Shown: positions 52,922 to 62,246, counted from the stretch's first letter. The stretch is 64,000 bases of DNA from an uncultured Phocaeicola sp. (GCA_948956705.1 CARCZS010000012.1:9655-73654), one strand, 5' to 3'. Program-made: numbers and translations. The notes: generated by a model not told the origin, from the letters alone.

Positions 52922-54373
52922 ATGAATAATATGAAAAAACAAATGATAAAGATAAGCAGTCTGCTTTTTGTTATGGTGGCTATGATGCTTTCCGCTTGTG
53001 ATGATTATTTGGATGATGTGCCGAAAGGGCAGAAGATTCCGAAGACATGGGAAGACTATAATGCTTTTATCCGAAATAATTTTTCCTACCATTTTCTTGA
53101 TCCCGATCAGCTTGCGGTATTAGCAGGAGATATATTTAAACTTCCTTCTGCCGTAACTAGTCCGTCGTTAACACGTGCCAATTATTACGCAGATGAATCT
53201 GTAAATCGAATAGACTTAATGACAGGCAATGATAAGAACCCTTATTTTAATGCTTATGAGGGACTTTTTGCGTGGAATCTAATCGTAGAGGATGTACCGG
53301 ATGCGACAGAATGTACGGAGGTTCAGCGCCGTCAGTTAATAGCTCAGGGACGTGTTCTTAGAGCCATGCATTATTTTTATTTGGCTAATTTTTATGCTGA
53401 CCAGTATGATGAGGCTACTAAGGATAAACTGTCAGTTCCTTTGATAACTTCGGCTTCTGTGGAGGCTCCGTCGCCGCAGGTAACTTTGCAAACAATGTAT
53501 GAGTTTATGCTTGATGATTTGAATAAGGCGGTTGAAGATCTGCCTGTACATAGTGAGTCGATTCTTCATCCTAATCGGGCACTTGGATATGGTATGTTGG
53601 CTCGAGTGTATTTGTCTATGGGGGATTATGACAATGCTTTGAAGAACGCTTCATTGGCATTGGAGCAAAATGACCAGCTTTTTAACTGGATAGATCTTTA
53701 TGAGGCGGATAAGGAGCGCTATGATGATCCCAAGAATTATACATCAGGGGTAGCCGGTAATCCTGAAACAGATAATGTAGAGAATTATATTTATTGTTAT
53801 GGATCTTCCACTTCAGGTTGGACTGGCTTGAATAACACAAGCTACGCTATTTCTCCTGAACGGGCGGCTCGTTTTGAAAAGGGGGATACTCGTCTGCTGA
53901 CCCATTGGAAATCCAGAGTGTCATCTTCCGGTATTCCTTATTATGCGGGTATCTATGCTTTGGAAATGAATAAAGGAGGTATGCGTTCACCTGAAATGTA
54001 TTATATAAAGGCCGAATGTTTGGCTCGTAAAGGGGGAGAAGCTAATATTAGAGAAGCAATGGAACTGGTGAATAAGGTGAGAAAAACACGTATTCTTCTT
54101 GAGTTTTATCAAGATTGGACTGCTGCAACAACGAAAGAAGCAGTGGAAAAAATAATAAGAGATAAAGAGAGTGAATATATCCAGACTCAGGTTATATATT
54201 GTGATTATAGACGTTTGAATAAGGATCCGGAGTATGCCCGTACTTTTCCACGCACTATTGAAGGAAAAGAGTATATTCTAAAGTCTGATTCGCATTTATG
54301 GATTATGCCTTTTCCGCGTGAAGCCGTATCTAATCCTGGAAATGGAACGATTACACAGAATGTGGAAAAGTAA
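52922..54373 (+). CDS. SusD/RagB-family surface lipoprotein
   Basis: 483 residues. Signal peptide ends in LSAC (Cys26), then CDDYLDDVPKGQKIPKTWED, the usual SusD opening, and helical TPR-like repeats (RVLRAMHYFYLANFYADQYD and ARVYLSMGDYDNALKNASLA). The C-terminus LWIMPFPREAVSNPG is typical. It caps the SusC barrel and captures the ligand. Starts at 52922 or 52931. The gene ends the operon. Confidence 0.93.
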   Translation: MNNMKKQMIKISSLLFVMVAMMLSACDDYLDDVPKGQKIPKTWEDYNAFIRNNFSYHFLDPDQLAVLAGDIFKLPSAVTSPSLTRANYYADESVNRIDLMTGNDKNPYFNAYEGLFAWNLIVEDVPDATECTEVQRRQLIAQGRVLRAMHYFYLANFYADQYDEATKDKLSVPLITSASVEAPSPQVTLQTMYEFMLDDLNKAVEDLPVHSESILHPNRALGYGMLARVYLSMGDYDNALKNASLALEQNDQLFNWIDLYEADKERYDDPKNYTSGVAGNPETDNVENYIYCYGSSTSGWTGLNNTSYAISPERAARFEKGDTRLLTHWKSRVSSSGIPYYAGIYALEMNKGGMRSPEMYYIKAECLARKGGEANIREAMELVNKVRKTRILLEFYQDWTAATTKEAVEKIIRDKESEYIQTQVIYCDYRRLNKDPEYARTFPRTIEGKEYILKSDSHLWIMPFPREAVSNPGNGTITQNVEK

Positions 54374-54464
54374 TAAAGCGATAATTTTGCGATAGAATTT
54401 ATATTATCGATAGGAGTATTCTGAAAAGATTAAGAAATATCCGGATATCCTATAGAGAGAAACA

Positions 54465-54494
54465 AAAAGGGCGGAACAAAAAATCCGCCCTTTT
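54465..54494. terminator. Two-way terminator of the SusCD operon and slyD-like gene
   Basis: An 11-bp perfect stem (54465-54475, AAAAGGGCGGA, with 54484-54494) with an 8-base loop and T runs on both strands. Confidence 0.85.
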
Positions 54495-54520
54495 CTCGTT
54501 TTATTATTTTTCAAATTGGA

Positions 54521-55099
54521 TTAGTGGCAATGTCCGCATCCACAGTTGTTTTCATCACTACAACCATCACCGCATCCACCTCCGCAGTCACCACAACCAC
54601 AGCCGCATCCTTCTCCACTCATCATTTTTACCATTTCCTGAATTTCTTCATTAGTGGCTGTGCGGGATTCTACTACTTCACCTTCAAAAGTGAGATCTTT
54701 ACCTGCATGAGGATGGTTTAAATCTACAGTAACAGTGTCATTGGTTACTTCGCTTACGGTAGCGTAGAAGTGATGGCCTTCATTGTCCTGTAAGGGAATG
54801 ACAGCCCCCGGGAAGATACGTTCTTCATCAAAAACACCATCAATGGTGAACATATCTTTAGATACAGTGCGCACACCTTCGGGCATATATTCTCCGTAGG
54901 CTTCTGCGGTAGGAATGACAAATTCAAATTTATCACCCTTCTTCAAGGCTGTTATTTCTGTTTCAAAGCGTTCCAGTGTGGTTCCTAAGCCGGATATGAA
55001 CTGGAAAGGATGTTCTACAGTTGCTTCTTCTACCAATGTTTTCTGGCCGTCTTGCATTACATAAAGTTTGTATGCTACGGTGATGTACTTATTTTCCAT
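54521..55099 (-). CDS. SlyD-like FKBP peptidyl-prolyl isomerase with Cys-rich tail
   Basis: 192 residues. FKBP fold at 1-65 and 130-150, with the inserted chaperone flap (about 66-125) that marks SlyD: GLGTTLERFETEI, GEYMPEGV and DLNHPHAGKDLTFEG. The C-terminal tail (165-192) holds 9 Cys and 2 His, arranged in GCGCG-type repeats, and should bind nickel or zinc, as the His-rich tail of E. coli SlyD does. Folding aid and metal carrier in the cytoplasm. A -7 box lies at 55153-55160. Confidence 0.92.
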   Translation of the reverse strand: MENKYITVAYKLYVMQDGQKTLVEEATVEHPFQFISGLGTTLERFETEITALKKGDKFEFVIPTAEAYGEYMPEGVRTVSKDMFTIDGVFDEERIFPGAVIPLQDNEGHHFYATVSEVTNDTVTVDLNHPHAGKDLTFEGEVVESRTATNEEIQEMVKMMSGEGCGCGCGDCGGGCGDGCSDENNCGCGHCH

Positions 55100-55152
55100 G
55101 TTTTCTTATTATAATAATGTAATATAAACTACTTACGTAAGTTTTCCGTTGG

Positions 55153-55160
55153 CAAAGATA
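55153..55160 (-). promoter_or_regulatory. -7 element of the slyD-like gene
   Basis: TATCTTTG on the minus strand, 53 bases before the ATG at 55099. Confidence 0.6.
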
Positions 55161-55454
55161 CGAATTAATTCCCCTTAATCCTTTGTTATTACGTTTATAT
55201 TATATAAATTTGTTATTATGATACTATAAATGCATTTTCGGTGGCGTTTAATCCTTGATATAAATCAATTAACTGCTCGTTTTGATAGATGTTTGCTTTA
55301 ATTAACAGATATATGACAACATGTTATAAAGCATGTTGTTATATTTGCAACGTAAAGAGAAAGAGATAACGAGATTGTTTTTAAAAGGTATTATTTAGTT
55401 CTTAGGTACTAAGTAAATTGTTTTTAGGTTTAACAAATTAAAATTTTAGGTATT
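55161..55454. other. Divergent gap with a palindrome-marked promoter
   Basis: No gene seen. AT-rich. It contains the palindrome and -7 box described in the next entry and a ~100-base leader of the small secreted gene. Confidence 0.4.
55316..55347 (+). promoter_or_regulatory. Palindrome overlapping a -7 promoter box
   Basis: ACAACATG (55316-55323) and CATGTTGT (55332-55339) form an 8-bp inverted repeat with 8-base spacer. It ends one base before the -7 box TATATTTG (55340-55347). Placement between the -33 and -7 positions is where a repressor or activator would control the small secreted gene. Confidence 0.55.
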
Positions 55455-55829
55455 ATGAAACGTTTAGTATTGTTGGTTGTAGTGGCATTAGGAATGTCAG
55501 CTACAAGTTTTGCAGGAGAAAAAGTAGAAGGTAAAGATTGGAAGGTAGATGTTAACGTCGCAAAGTTGAGCAAATATTTGAATCTGGATGCACGTCAGAT
55601 GGAGGAGGTTGCTAATATTTCTGATTATTTTGCTGACAAAGTGCAAAGCGCAAGCTACGCAAAAGAAGCTAAACAAGGTAAAAAATTGCGTGAAGCCGTA
55701 TATGGAAACTTCAAACTGATGAAACGTACATTGACAAATGAGCAGTACAAGAAGTATGTGCAGTTGTTGAATGTCACATTGAAAAACAAAGGGTTGGATT
55801 CCTATATGGAAGATGCGGCGAATAAATAA
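55455..55829 (+). CDS. Small secreted helical protein, unknown
   Basis: 124 residues. Signal peptide 1-20 (cleavage after SFA). The mature part is helical and basic, with KLSKYLNLDARQMEEVANIS and a C-terminal LTNEQYKKYVQLLNVTLKNK stretch that recalls the LTxEQ repeats of Spy/CpxP-type proteins without clear match. No family is named. It has its own promoter and terminator. Confidence 0.7.
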   Translation: MKRLVLLVVVALGMSATSFAGEKVEGKDWKVDVNVAKLSKYLNLDARQMEEVANISDYFADKVQSASYAKEAKQGKKLREAVYGNFKLMKRTLTNEQYKKYVQLLNVTLKNKGLDSYMEDAANK

Positions 55830-55855
55830 ATTTATAAAGTGAAATAAATGAATAG

Positions 55856-55887
55856 AAAAGAGAGTGCATTGGTTTGTATTCTCTTTT
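55856..55887 (+). terminator. Terminator of the small secreted gene
   Basis: A 12-bp stem with two G-U pairs (55856-55867 with 55876-55887, outer AAAAGAGA/TCTCTTTT) and a T tail. Confidence 0.7.
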
Positions 55888-55992
55888 TTATTTATCCGTC
55901 GGAAGATATAGTGTATATTTGTGATAAAATGATTGTTTAAAGCCCGATTTAGTTACGAATGATAATTTATAAGAAAAAAAATCTTCATTTTA

Positions 55993-56023
55993 TTTGTTTG
56001 TTACAAAAAACGCTTTACCTTTG
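55993..56023 (+). promoter_or_regulatory. ilv operon promoter
   Basis: A textbook Bacteroidales promoter: -33 TTTG (55993-55996), 19-base spacer, -7 TACCTTTG (56016-56023). Transcription would begin near 56030, 25 bases before the leader peptide ATG. Confidence 0.8.
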
Positions 56024-56054
56024 CAGTCGTTAAAGAAACAAAGAAAACAGATAT

Positions 56055-56132
56055 ATGAATATTACTACTCTAAATAACCTGGCAGTCCTGCATATTATTC
56101 GCGTCGTGGTGGTGGTCACACTGGGAGCGTGA
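56055..56132 (+). CDS. ilvL: ilv leader peptide (attenuation)
   Basis: A 25-codon reading frame from ATG 56055 to TGA 56130-56132. Thirteen of 25 residues are branched-chain: three Ile, six Val, four Leu, with ATT ATT then CGC and five Val codons in a row at 56103-56117. It is followed by a hairpin pair that fits transcription attenuation. When Ile/Val-tRNA is short the ribosome stalls on these codons. It is too short for usual gene finding and unlike its surroundings in residue use. Confidence 0.9.
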   Translation: MNITTLNNLAVLHIIRVVVVVTLGA

Positions 56133-56206
56133 GAAAGGTTGTGTATGTGTAGTTGTACATATAAAGAAATAATTGAAAGCCTTTCTCACATGGTGAGGAA
56201 GGCTTT
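56129..56206 (+). promoter_or_regulatory. ilv attenuator: antiterminator and terminator hairpins
   Basis: Segment 2, GTGAGAAAGG (56129-56138), is perfectly complementary to segment 3, CCTTTCTCAC (56180-56189). Segment 3 also pairs with segment 4 to make a 14-bp terminator stem (56176-56189 with 56193-56206, one G-U pair, 3-base loop) followed by T. Segment 2 starts at the leader stop codon: a ribosome that finishes the leader covers it and lets the terminator form, while one stalled on the Val/Ile codons leaves it free to block termination. Confidence 0.88.
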
Positions 56207-56242
56207 TTCAATAAGTATAGGACGTTATAGATTTAGAATAAG

Positions 56243-58045
56243 ATGAAGAATCAGTTACGCAGTTCGTTTAGCACACAGGGTCGCCGTATGGCAGGAGCGA
56301 GAGCTTTATGGGTAGCTAACGGCATGAAAAAAGAAATGATGGGCAAGCCCATTATAGCCATAGTAAATTCGTTTACACAGTTTGTTCCGGGACATACCCA
56401 TCTGCATGAAATAGGTCAGCAAGTGAAAGCCGAGATCGAAAAACTGGGATGTTTTGCAGCAGAGTTCAATACAATTGCCATTGATGACGGAATAGCTATG
56501 GGACACGATGGTATGCTATATTCACTGCCCAGTCGTGATATCATTGCCGACAGCGTGGAATATATGGTGAATGCTCATAAGGCGGATGCAATGGTGTGTA
56601 TCAGTAATTGTGACAAAATCACTCCGGGTATGCTGATGGCTGCCATGCGGCTGAACATACCGACTGTTTTTGTATCGGGTGGTCCTATGGAGGCAGGAGA
56701 ATGGAATAACCAGCATCTTGATTTGATAGACGCCATGATTAAATCTGCTGATGCATCGGTCAGCGATGAGGATGTGGCTCAAATAGAAGATAATGCGTGT
56801 CCCGGCTGTGGATGCTGTTCAGGTATGTTTACGGCTAATTCCATGAATTGTCTTAATGAGGCTATTGGTCTGGGACTTCCGGGTAATGGCACTATTTTGG
56901 CAACTCATGCCAACCGTACTCAGTTGTTTAAAGATGCGGCTGCTCTGATAGTGAAGAATGCTTATAAATACTATGAGGAAGGAGATGACAGCGTGTTGCC
57001 ACGCAGCATTGCTACTCGTGATGCTTTTCTGAATGCCATGACATTGGATATTGCAATGGGTGGTTCCACCAATACTGTGCTCCATCTTTTAGCTATCGCC
57101 CACGAGGCGGAAGTAGATTTCAAGATGGATGATATTGATATGCTTTCACGCCATGTGCCTTGTTTGTGTAAAGTAGCTCCGAACACACAGAAATATCATA
57201 TCCAGGATGTGAACCGTGCCGGCGGTATCCTTAATATATTGGGAGAATTATCCAAGGGTGGTTTGCTGAAAACCGATGTGAAACGAGTGGACGGTCTGAC
57301 ATTGGCGGAAGCTGTCGAAAAATATAATATATGTAAGAAGGAAGTGGATACTGAAGCAAAACGTATCTATTCAAGTGCTCCGGGAAACAAATTCAATATA
57401 AAGCTGGGTTCTCAGAATGCTGTTTATAAAGAACTGGATACAGATCGTGCCAATGGTTGTATCCGTGATTTGCAACATGCTTATAGTAAGGACGGAGGTT
57501 TGGCCGTTTTGAAAGGGAACATTGCACAGGATGGTTGCGTAGTGAAAACAGCCGGAGTGGATGAAAGTATTTGGAAATTCTCGGGACCTGCCAAGGTGTT
57601 CGATTCGCAGGATGCTGCTTGTGAAGGTATTCTAGGAGGAAAGGTAGTCAGCGGAGATGTTGTTGTTATCACTCATGAAGGTCCGAAAGGTGGTCCCGGT
57701 ATGCAGGAAATGCTTTATCCTACTTCTTATATCAAATCCAAGCATTTAGGAAAAGAATGTGCTCTGATTACCGACGGACGTTTTAGTGGAGGAACCTCGG
57801 GATTAAGCATCGGGCATATTTCTCCCGAAGCTGCAGCGGGTGGTAATATCGGAAAAATAGTGGATGGTGATATAATTGAAATCGATATTCCGAACCGCAG
57901 TATCAATGTGAAACTGAGCGACGAAGAATTGGCCGCCCGACCGATGGCACCGGTGACCCGCGACCGTAAAGTTCCTAAAAGCTTGAAGGCATACGCTAGT
58001 ATGGTAAGTTCTGCAGATAAAGGAGGAGTGAGAATCATTGACTAA
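56243..58045 (+). CDS. ilvD: Dihydroxy-acid dehydratase
   Basis: 600 residues, standard length. Fe-S cysteines are expected at Cys123 ([11 protein letters not shown]) and in [15 protein letters not shown] (186-200). The C-terminal [17 protein letters not shown] is conserved. It removes water from dihydroxy acids, giving the 2-keto acids of Val and Ile. First structural gene of the ilv operon, 37 bases after the attenuator. Confidence 0.96.
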   Translation: MKNQLRSSFSTQGRRMAGARALWVANGMKKEMMGKPIIAIVNSFTQFVPGHTHLHEIGQQVKAEIEKLGCFAAEFNTIAIDDGIAMGHDGMLYSLPSRDIIADSVEYMVNAHKADAMVCISNCDKITPGMLMAAMRLNIPTVFVSGGPMEAGEWNNQHLDLIDAMIKSADASVSDEDVAQIEDNACPGCGCCSGMFTANSMNCLNEAIGLGLPGNGTILATHANRTQLFKDAAALIVKNAYKYYEEGDDSVLPRSIATRDAFLNAMTLDIAMGGSTNTVLHLLAIAHEAEVDFKMDDIDMLSRHVPCLCKVAPNTQKYHIQDVNRAGGILNILGELSKGGLLKTDVKRVDGLTLAEAVEKYNICKKEVDTEAKRIYSSAPGNKFNIKLGSQNAVYKELDTDRANGCIRDLQHAYSKDGGLAVLKGNIAQDGCVVKTAGVDESIWKFSGPAKVFDSQDAACEGILGGKVVSGDVVVITHEGPKGGPGMQEMLYPTSYIKSKHLGKECALITDGRFSGGTSGLSIGHISPEAAAGGNIGKIVDGDIIEIDIPNRSINVKLSDEELAARPMAPVTRDRKVPKSLKAYASMVSSADKGGVRIID

Positions 58046-58144
58046 ATTAGAAATTAAAAATTGAGAATAAAAAACAGTTTCGTTGTCATCGGCCAGTTGT
58101 CCGGCATCGTATTTTTTTGAATCTCAATTCTCAACTAAACAATT

Positions 58145-59842
58145 ATGGCAAAAGAAAAGATAACAGGAGCAGAGGCGATGATGCGTTCTTTGGAGTATCA
58201 AGGAGTAAAAACTCTTTTCGGATATCCCGGAGGTTCTATCATGCCTACTTTTGATGCTTTATATCATCATAAAGATACATTGAACCATATATTGGTCCGT
58301 CATGAACAGGGAGCTGCCCATGCAGCACAGGGATTTGCCCGCGTATCCGGGGAGGTTGGTGTCTGTTTGGTGACTAGCGGACCCGGTGCGACAAATACCA
58401 TCACCGGCATTGCCGATGCTATGATTGACAGCACGCCTATTGTGGTGATTGCCGGACAGGTAGGAGCTTCTTTTTTGGGTACGGATGCTTTTCAGGAAGT
58501 AGATCTGGTGGGTATCACTCAGCCTATTACCAAATGGAGTTACCAAATTCGCCGTGCGGAAGATGTAGCTTGGGCTGTAGCCCGTGCTTTCTATATAGCC
58601 AAAAGCGGACGTCCCGGTCCTGTTGTTCTGGACTTTGCCAAGAATGCACAAGTGGAGATGGTGGATTATGAACCGATGAAGCTTGATTTTATCCGTAGTT
58701 ATGATCCGGAACCTAATCCTGATAAGGAATCTCTTCAGGAGGCTGCCGAATTGATAAACAATGCCCAAAGGCCATTAGTGTTGGTAGGGCAGGGGGTAGA
58801 GTTGGGTAATGCACAAGATGAGTTACGTGCATTCATAGAAAAAGCCGATATGCCTTGTGGCTGTACTTTGCTGGGACTTTCGGCTATACCGACTTCGCAT
58901 CCTTTAAATAAAGGAATGTTAGGTATGCATGGAAATCTGGGGCCCAATGTCAAGACTAATGAATGTGATGTGTTGATTGCCGTAGGTATGCGCTTTGACG
59001 ACCGTGTAACCGGAAAATTAGATACATATGCTAAACAGGCAAAGGTGATTCATTTGGATATTGACCATTCTGAAATAGACAAGAATGTAAAAGTGGATGT
59101 ACCCGTATTAGGTAATTGTAAACATACGCTAGCTATGCTGACGCAACTTATCCGGGAGAATAAACATTCCGAATGGATTGATAGCTTTGCTGAATATGAA
59201 AAGACGGAATATGAACATGTTATCAGTAAAGAAATTCATCCTGTTGACGGGGCGTTGAATATGGGTGAAGTGGTGCGTGCGGTGAGTGAGGCTTCGAATA
59301 ATGAGGCCGTACTGGTGACAGATGTGGGACAGAACCAAATGATGGCTGCTCGTTATTTTAAATACAGTAAGAACCGTAGCATTGTAACTTCGGGTGGATT
59401 GGGAACAATGGGATTCGGTCTTCCCGCTGCTATAGGCGCTACTTTCGGTTGCCCGGATCGTACTGTATGCGTATTTATGGGTGATGGCGGTTTGCAGATG
59501 AATATTCAAGAATTGGGAACTATCATGGAGCAAAAAGCGCCGGTAAAGATTATTTTGTTGAACAATAACTATTTGGGTAATGTTCGTCAGTGGCAAGCTA
59601 TGTTTTTCGGTCATCGTTATTCATTTACTCCGATGTTGAATCCGGATTACATGAAGATTGCCGAGGCATACGAGATTCCTGCCCGTCGTGTCATGAAGCG
59701 CGAGGAATTGCAGGATGCTATCCATGAGATGCTGGCTAATGACGGGCCGTTCCTGTTGGAGGCTTGTGTGATAGAAGAGGGAAATGTATTGCCGATGACA
59801 CCTCCGGGAAGCTCGGTGAATCAGATGTTACTGGAATGCTAA
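58145..59842 (+). CDS. ilvB: Acetolactate synthase, large subunit
   Basis: 565 residues. Catalytic Glu54 in HEQGAAHAAQGFAR, FAD-region VTSGPGATNTITGIADA and the thiamine diphosphate motif GDG...NNN in MGDGGLQMNIQELG and LLNNNYLGNVRQW are all present. It condenses pyruvate with pyruvate or 2-ketobutyrate. Pairs with the small subunit 10 bases downstream. The 99-base gap to ilvD holds AT-rich inverted repeats (TTGAGAAT 58061-58068 with ATTCTCAA 58127-58134). Confidence 0.96.
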   Translation: MAKEKITGAEAMMRSLEYQGVKTLFGYPGGSIMPTFDALYHHKDTLNHILVRHEQGAAHAAQGFARVSGEVGVCLVTSGPGATNTITGIADAMIDSTPIVVIAGQVGASFLGTDAFQEVDLVGITQPITKWSYQIRRAEDVAWAVARAFYIAKSGRPGPVVLDFAKNAQVEMVDYEPMKLDFIRSYDPEPNPDKESLQEAAELINNAQRPLVLVGQGVELGNAQDELRAFIEKADMPCGCTLLGLSAIPTSHPLNKGMLGMHGNLGPNVKTNECDVLIAVGMRFDDRVTGKLDTYAKQAKVIHLDIDHSEIDKNVKVDVPVLGNCKHTLAMLTQLIRENKHSEWIDSFAEYEKTEYEHVISKEIHPVDGALNMGEVVRAVSEASNNEAVLVTDVGQNQMMAARYFKYSKNRSIVTSGGLGTMGFGLPAAIGATFGCPDRTVCVFMGDGGLQMNIQELGTIMEQKAPVKIILLNNNYLGNVRQWQAMFFGHRYSFTPMLNPDYMKIAEAYEIPARRVMKREELQDAIHEMLANDGPFLLEACVIEEGNVLPMTPPGSSVNQMLLEC

Positions 59843-59852
59843 TTTAATAATT

Positions 59853-60407
59853 ATGGATAAGACATTATATACATTAATCGTTCATTCAGAAAATATCGCC
59901 GGTTTGCTGAACCAGATTACGGCTGTGTTTACTCGTCGCCAAATCAATATCGAAAGTCTTAATGTTTCTGCGTCTTCCATTAAGGGAGTGCATAAATATA
60001 CTATTACTGTCTGGACTACTCAGGATGTGATAGAAAAGGTGGTGAAGCAGATTGAGAAGAAAATAGATGTTTTGCAGGCACATTATTTTACTGATAGTGA
60101 GATTTATCAGCATGAGATTGCTTTGTACAAGGTTTCTACTCCTGAATTTCAGGAGAATCCTATGGCATCTAAAGTTATCCGCCGTTATAGTGCCCGCATT
60201 GTAGAAGTAAATCCGGTTTTCTCTATTGTTGAAAAGAATGGAATGAGTGAGGAAATTACTGCTCTTTATGAGGAGTTGCGCGGATTGGGATGTGTGTTGC
60301 AGTTTGTACGTTCGGGACGTGTGGCGATTACTACCAGTTGTTTCGAGCGTGTGAACGAATATCTGACCCAACGCGAGGAAAAGTATCGCCAGCAAAAAAC
60401 GGAATAA
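59853..60407 (+). CDS. ilvN: Acetolactate synthase, small regulatory subunit
   Basis: 184 residues. An N-terminal ACT domain (TLIVHSENIAGLLNQITAVF, RRQINIESLNVS) binds valine and conveys feedback inhibition. A C-terminal domain (SARIVEVNP, FVRSGRVAITT) activates the large subunit. Longer than the ~95-residue E. coli IlvN, similar to IlvH. Its TAA overlaps the thioesterase ATG by one base. Confidence 0.94.
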   Translation: MDKTLYTLIVHSENIAGLLNQITAVFTRRQINIESLNVSASSIKGVHKYTITVWTTQDVIEKVVKQIEKKIDVLQAHYFTDSEIYQHEIALYKVSTPEFQENPMASKVIRRYSARIVEVNPVFSIVEKNGMSEEITALYEELRGLGCVLQFVRSGRVAITTSCFERVNEYLTQREEKYRQQKTE

Positions 60408-61150
60408 TGATGAGTGAGAATAAAGTAGGAACATACAGATTTGTGGCAGAACCCTTTCACTGTGATTTCAGTGGAAAGTTGACTATGAGTGTGCTGGGTA
60501 ACCATTTGCTGAATTGTGCCGGCTTTCATGCTGCCGACCGGGGATTTGGAATTGCTACACTCAATGAGAATCATTATACATGGGTACTTTCCCGTTTAGC
60601 TGTAGAGTTAGAGAATATGCCTTGTCAATATGAGGGATTCAGTATTCAGACATGGGTGGAGAACGTGTATCGCCTTTTTACAGACCGTAATTTTGCAATT
60701 TTGGATAAGGAAGGAAAAGCTGTCGGATACGCCCGTTCCGTATGGGCGATGATCAGTATGGAAACTCGCAAACCAGCTGACTTGCTTACGCTTCACGGAG
60801 GTAGTATCACTGATTATGTATGCGATAAGGAATGTCCTATAAGCAAGCCCGGTCGTATTAAGGTGACAGAGAAAACTCCGGTTTCTGAATACCAGACCAG
60901 ATATAGCGATATTGATATCAATGGTCATGTGAACAGTATTAAGTATATAGAACATATTCTCGACCTGTTTCCTATAGAATTTTTTAAGGAGAAACGGATT
61001 AAACGTTTTGAGATGGCTTATGTAGCTGAAAGTTATTATGGTGATATATTGAGTTTCTACCGCGAGGAAGTGGGGGAGAAAGAATATGATATAGAGGTGA
61101 AGAAGAATGGCACAGATGTTGTCGTTCGCAGTAAGGTGATATTTATTTAG
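60407..61150 (+). CDS. Acyl-ACP thioesterase
   Basis: 247 residues (ATG 60407 or 60410). Two hot-dog domains: the first with FHCDFSGKLTMSVLGNHLLN and WVLSRLAVELENMP, the second with TRYSDIDINGHVNSIKYIEH, whose Asp, Asn and His are the catalytic set of plant-type FatA/FatB enzymes. It frees fatty acids from acyl carrier protein. Lying between ilvN and ilvC, it is cotranscribed with branched-chain amino acid genes, so a part in branched fatty-acid supply is plausible. Cytoplasmic. Confidence 0.9.
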   Translation: MMSENKVGTYRFVAEPFHCDFSGKLTMSVLGNHLLNCAGFHAADRGFGIATLNENHYTWVLSRLAVELENMPCQYEGFSIQTWVENVYRLFTDRNFAILDKEGKAVGYARSVWAMISMETRKPADLLTLHGGSITDYVCDKECPISKPGRIKVTEKTPVSEYQTRYSDIDINGHVNSIKYIEHILDLFPIEFFKEKRIKRFEMAYVAESYYGDILSFYREEVGEKEYDIEVKKNGTDVVVRSKVIFI

Positions 61151-61184
61151 AATCTAATTTTTAATTTTTAATTTATAATTTAAA

Positions 61185-62228
61185 ATGGCACAATTGAATT
61201 TTGGCGGCGTTACAGAAACTGTAGTTATCCGCGATGAATTTCCTTTGGAAAAAGCACGTGAAGTATTGAAAGATGAAACAATCGCTGTGATCGGGTATGG
61301 TGTGCAGGGACCGGGGCAGTCTTTGAATCTCCGGGACAATGGTTTCAATGTAATCGTTGGTCAGCGTCCGGGAAAAACATATGAAAAAGCAGTTGCTGAC
61401 GGATGGGTTCCGGGTGAAACTCTGTTTGGTATTGAAGAGGCTTGTCAGAAAGCGACTATCGTAATGTGTCTGTTATCTGATGCAGCTGTTATGTCTGTAT
61501 GGCCGACTATCAAACCTTGCTTGACTCAAGGCAAGGCACTTTATTTCTCTCATGGCTTTGCTATTACTTGGAGTGACCGTACAGGGGTAGTTCCTCCTGC
61601 TGATATTGATGTGATCATGGTAGCTCCTAAAGGGTCGGGTACTTCACTGCGTACCATGTTCTTGGAAGGTCGTGGTTTGAACTCTTCATACGCTATCTAT
61701 CAGGATGTAACCGGCAAGGCTTATGAACGTACTATTGCATTGGGTATTGGTATCGGTTCAGGCTATTTGTTCGAAACTACTTTCCAGCGTGAAGCAACTT
61801 CTGACTTGACTGGTGAACGCGGTTCTTTAATGGGGGCTATCCAAGGATTGTTGTTGGCTCAGTATGAAGTATTGCGTGAAAACGGACATAGCCCTTCTGA
61901 AGCGTTTAATGAAACTGTAGAAGAATTAACCCAGTCATTGATGCCTTTGTTTGCTAAGAATGGTATGGACTGGATGTATGCTAACTGCTCTACTACTGCT
62001 CAGCGCGGTGCATTGGATTGGATGACTCCGTTTCATGATGCTATCAAACCTGTAGTTGAAAAGTTATATCACAGTGTGAAGACTGGCAACGAGGCTCAGA
62101 TTTCTATCGATTCTAACTCTAAACCCGATTATCGTGAAAAATTGGAAGAAGAATTGAAAGCATTGCGTGAAAGCGAAATGTGGCAGACGGCTGTAACCGT
62201 ACGTAAACTTCGTCCTGAAAATAATTAA
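61185..62228 (+). CDS. ilvC: Ketol-acid reductoisomerase
   Basis: 347 residues of class I. The Rossmann motif GYGVQGPGQSLNLRDNG and nucleotide-specificity loop VGQRPGKTYEKA lie near residues 36-70, and metal ligands lie in the C-terminal knot, with SDLTGERGSL and VEELTQSLMPL. It isomerises and reduces acetolactate. Last gene of the ilv operon, followed by a strong terminator. Confidence 0.96.
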   Translation: MAQLNFGGVTETVVIRDEFPLEKAREVLKDETIAVIGYGVQGPGQSLNLRDNGFNVIVGQRPGKTYEKAVADGWVPGETLFGIEEACQKATIVMCLLSDAAVMSVWPTIKPCLTQGKALYFSHGFAITWSDRTGVVPPADIDVIMVAPKGSGTSLRTMFLEGRGLNSSYAIYQDVTGKAYERTIALGIGIGSGYLFETTFQREATSDLTGERGSLMGAIQGLLLAQYEVLRENGHSPSEAFNETVEELTQSLMPLFAKNGMDWMYANCSTTAQRGALDWMTPFHDAIKPVVEKLYHSVKTGNEAQISIDSNSKPDYREKLEEELKALRESEMWQTAVTVRKLRPENN

Positions 62229-62246
62229 TAGTTAGTATTTAGTATA

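Noticed and set aside
48267..54373. Polysaccharide utilisation locus
   Set aside because: SusC and SusD are present, but no glycoside hydrolase, lyase, sulfatase or sensor-regulator lies beside them.
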